9,278 nt of DNA from Puniceicoccales bacterium (GTDB lineage Bacteria > Verrucomicrobiota > Verrucomicrobiae > Opitutales > LL51). Of the stretch, positions 7,515-9,278 are shown in pieces; the stretch's first letter is position 1; every line of letters begins with the position of its first letter. The notes under the pieces are model-generated. The model saw only the letters and a program-made list of their open reading frames with translations. It was not told where the DNA came from and did not search any database. The stretch spans positions 1 to 9,278 of the forward strand of contig JAITBR010000108.1 in NCBI GenBank assembly GCA_031283485.1. The letters are read 5' to 3'. Both the position numbers and the translations under genes were made by a program.

Positions 7515-7874
7515 TCAATGCGTGAACATGTAATTCCCGAAGTGGAGTTCATTAAATACTCGCATACAGGACACTTCCATCCACTCTGGAGTGAAAGCAT
7601 CCGGAGAACAACTCGTCCGCCGACCGATGCTCACCTCCTCCGCGAACATCATCGCCAGTGCGTTCAGATAATTGGTCGATCGACCAATTATTTTCCGGGT
7701 CTTGCCATTCGATATGATGGTCAATTTCGTGCGCGCTCCTGATACGTTCCCAAATTCTTCAAGCAAATCACCATTCTTCACCACCGACGTGGTGTCGCTG
7801 CTCACCGACCACAGGCGATCGAACATCTCCACGCACTTTTGCATATTATTTGCCATCGTCAGCACCCTCGCCAA
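7515..7874 (-). pseudogene. Minus-strand open fragment A, possible phage-terminase-like remnant (119 codons)
   Basis: The frame is open from a stop at 7935, so about 20 more codons (including W-K-L-A-R-N-W-E-E-S-T-A-K-W-Y) precede the TTG at 7874; an ATG lies at 7856. It is the most protein-like piece in the middle region. It has an amphipathic start (V-L-T-M-A-N-N-M-Q-K-C), V-K-N-G-D-L-L-E-E-F-G, and S-T-N-Y-L-N-A-L-A-M-M-F-A-E-E. The last string loosely recalls the Y-x-D-A-L-A-M-A-F tail seen near the end of phage large-terminase nuclease domains. The frame stops at 7515, after which another minus-strand frame is open. No start or ribosome site is convincing, so a truncated gene is the preferred reading. 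Confidence 0.33.
7668..7691. repeat. Perfect 24-bp palindrome
   Basis: The half-site ATAATTGGTCGA (7668-7679) is followed without spacer by its exact reverse complement (7680-7691). It lies within minus-strand fragment A, where it would encode I-I-G-R-S-T-N-Y. A perfect 12-base half-site is not expected by chance in a window this size, but it may be a by-product of codons or a protein-binding site. There is no T tract, so it is not a standard terminator. Confidence 0.8.
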
Positions 7875-8213
7875 AGTCCATTTTGCATACCACTTTGCCG
7901 TGCTTTCTTCCCAGTTTCTGGCTAATTTCCAGCCTCAGTCCACCGCTATCTATGTAACACCTCCGTGGTCGGTGTACCCGTATCTCCCCGTTTATCCATT
8001 CACGCGTATTTAATCAAACTGTCCGAAGAAATTTCGAGGAAATTTATGACATTGGGTCCCTCGCGGAAGCGGCAGCACTAGGCTGGCAAACCTTGATTAC
8101 GACGAAAATATGTTGGTGATGAACTGCGATATGAACATGCTTGGGAAGCAGGTATTTTACCCCTAAACTATATCCGCAACTGGCACACGTATGTGAAATT
8201 TTACATTTAACCG

Positions 8214-9194
8214 TCAAGCCCTAATAATTCGCTGAACATGAGCAGCAAAAGCTATCATGGCGGCATTGTCACCGCTGTGTGAACGAGTGGGAGCAAAAAA
8301 CGGTATACCTTTACATTGGGCTAATTCTTCCAACCGTTCGCATAGACGGTTATTATTCGCAACACCGCCGCACACACTTAAACTTCTAATAGCCGGAGTC
8401 AGTGCCTTCAATGTTTTTTGCACAAGGACATCTATAATCGCGGCTTGATACGATGCGCAAATATCGTGCTTATCACACTCGAAGCTAGTATCCGATTGCT
8501 TTTCCAAAAAATACCGCAGACTTGTTTTCAACCCGGAAAAGCTGAATTTAATTTCATCTGAATCATAGTAAGCACGCGGCCATTTAAACCGATTTTCATC
8601 ACCGGTTTTCGCCAATTCTTCCACCAAATGTCCTCCCGGATAAGGTAAGCCAAGTAATTTCGCCCCCTTGTCAAACGCTTCTCCAGCGGCGTCATCCTGC
8701 GTCCCACCAATCCGTTTAATTTCGCCGGATTCGCACACAACTTGCAGCAAAGTATTTCCACCGGAGACTAGCAAACTGAGATTTGGCAAATGAGACCTGA
8801 ATGTACGAATAAAATTCGAACCGAGTGCTCTGTGCAACTCGATGAAAGGCGAAAATGTATGACCATGCAGGTGATTAATTCCTATGGTCGGTTTTTTCCA
8901 GATGATGGAGAGCGCACTGGCTGCAACACGCCCGATTGCTAGGCAACCGAGCAATCCCGGTTCAACGGTCACGGCAATGGAATCCACCGTGTGAGGCATG
9001 ATTTTCGTTTTTAAATCGTCAAACAGTAGGCAAAAATTTTTAACGTGTTCGCGAACAGCCAATTCTGGAACTACGCCGCCGTATTTGCTATGTAGAGCCA
9101 CCTGCGAATACACTTCTTCGAAAACAACCCCAACTTCTCGGTCAAAAATCGCAATCGCCGACTCGTCGCAGGAACTTTCTATTCCCATGATCAC
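8214..9194 (-). CDS. tsaD: tRNA N6-adenosine threonylcarbamoyltransferase TsaD
   Basis: Transfers the threonylcarbamoyl group from threonylcarbamoyl-AMP to A37 of tRNAs reading ANN codons, working with TsaB and TsaE in the cytoplasm. The start is taken at GTG 9194 (M-I-M-G-I-E-S-S-C-D-E-S), which fits the family opening and has GGA about eight bases upstream; TTG 9206 and ATG 9188 are alternatives. The 326-residue product shows Y-G-G-V-V-P-E-L-A, the metal-binding H108-x-x-x-H112 (N-H-L-H-G-H), L-V-S-G-G-N-T, D-D-A-A-G-E-A-F-D-K-G-A-K-L-L-G-L-x-Y-P-G-G, F-S-F-S-G-L-K-T-S, G-G-V-A-N-N and the metal-binding aspartate in G-D-N-A-A-M-I-A. Length and motifs are complete. It is transcribed opposite to the rest of the window, converging on rmuC. 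A frame off the right edge ends in a GTGA overlap with this start. Confidence 0.96.
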   Translation of the reverse strand: MIMGIESSCDESAIAIFDREVGVVFEEVYSQVALHSKYGGVVPELAVREHVKNFCLLFDDLKTKIMPHTVDSIAVTVEPGLLGCLAIGRVAASALSIIWKKPTIGINHLHGHTFSPFIELHRALGSNFIRTFRSHLPNLSLLVSGGNTLLQVVCESGEIKRIGGTQDDAAGEAFDKGAKLLGLPYPGGHLVEELAKTGDENRFKWPRAYYDSDEIKFSFSGLKTSLRYFLEKQSDTSFECDKHDICASYQAAIIDVLVQKTLKALTPAIRSLSVCGGVANNNRLCERLEELAQCKGIPFFAPTRSHSGDNAAMIAFAAHVQRIIRA

Positions 9195-9278
9195 GCCGCG
9201 TTCCAATAGCGTATTGTCTCAGTGTTGGCAAGCCGTTTATATGGCGCATTAACTCTAACTGAGCAAAGCGATGGAGAA

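Larger units (their letters stand above)
6369..8213. other. 1.85-kb stretch without a convincing intact gene, between convergent rmuC and tsaD
   Basis: Both flanking genes point into this stretch. In the rest of the window the coding strand is purine-rich; here the plus strand is pyrimidine-rich from roughly 6660 to 8000, implying that any coding history is on the minus strand. Minus-strand open pieces occur in at least three frames, and several abut or overlap at frame changes (for example 7184-7426 into 7002-7193). No long frame covers the region. The 7938-8213 part carries only short open frames, including two neighbouring plus-strand pieces noted in the findings. No RNA gene, transposase or inverted terminal repeat was seen. 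I interpret the whole as a gene graveyard; a run of several small fast-evolving real genes is the alternative. Confidence 0.5.

Noticed and set aside
7284..7742. 152-codon plus-strand open frame
   Set aside because: Rich in R, S, H, P and T, with pyrimidine-biased codons opposite to the other genes; it is best explained as the complement of minus-strand remnants.
7672..8013. 113-codon plus-strand open frame
   Set aside because: Lies opposite the more protein-like minus-strand fragment A and has a shadow-like composition.
9236..9266. Minus-strand TTGCTC ... TATAAA as a tsaD promoter
   Set aside because: The spacing of 19 bases is long and the -35 match weak; an open frame also runs through it.

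Overview
The window reads as bacterial chromosome with compact housekeeping and transport genes, moderately AT-rich, with several GTG/TTG start candidates and tight or overlapping gene junctions. The transporter binding protein has the long form and hinge motif (V-P-x-G-G...P-D-P-I-x-x-L-R-G-A, then G-Q-K-L...G-G-P) that I associate with Verrucomicrobia, especially Opitutae, and related PVC bacteria. That placement is inference from memory and has not been searched. No CRISPR array, rRNA, tRNA or insertion sequence is visible.

Plus-strand block (1-6368): a short ribosome hibernation factor, cut at or very near its start by the window edge; an Fe(3+)/polyamine-type ABC transporter ATPase; a long ABC substrate-binding protein overlapping it by 8 bases, with no permease gene beside it; seryl-tRNA synthetase (serS); an uncharacterised 179-residue protein; and the DNA recombination protein RmuC, whose ATG overlaps the previous stop as ATGA. 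serS, the unknown gene and rmuC are packed tightly enough to be one transcription unit.

Middle (6369-8213): about 1.85 kb without a convincing intact gene. The plus strand turns pyrimidine-rich here, and the minus strand carries short open pieces in different frames that read like protein and abut or can be joined by frame changes. I interpret it as a decayed minus-strand gene or small gene cluster, possibly phage-derived. It also holds a perfect 24-bp palindrome.

Minus-strand end (8214-9194): a complete tsaD, encoding the t6A tRNA-modification enzyme, transcribed towards rmuC. An open frame running off the right edge ends in a GTGA overlap with the tsaD start and may be the tail of an upstream gene.

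Functionally the window mixes translation genes (hibernation factor, SerRS, TsaD), nutrient uptake (ABC pair) and DNA maintenance (RmuC). I do not see a clearly new multi-gene system. The best leads are the decayed middle region with its palindrome, the duplicated hinge segment inside the binding protein, and the unknown gene coupled to rmuC.
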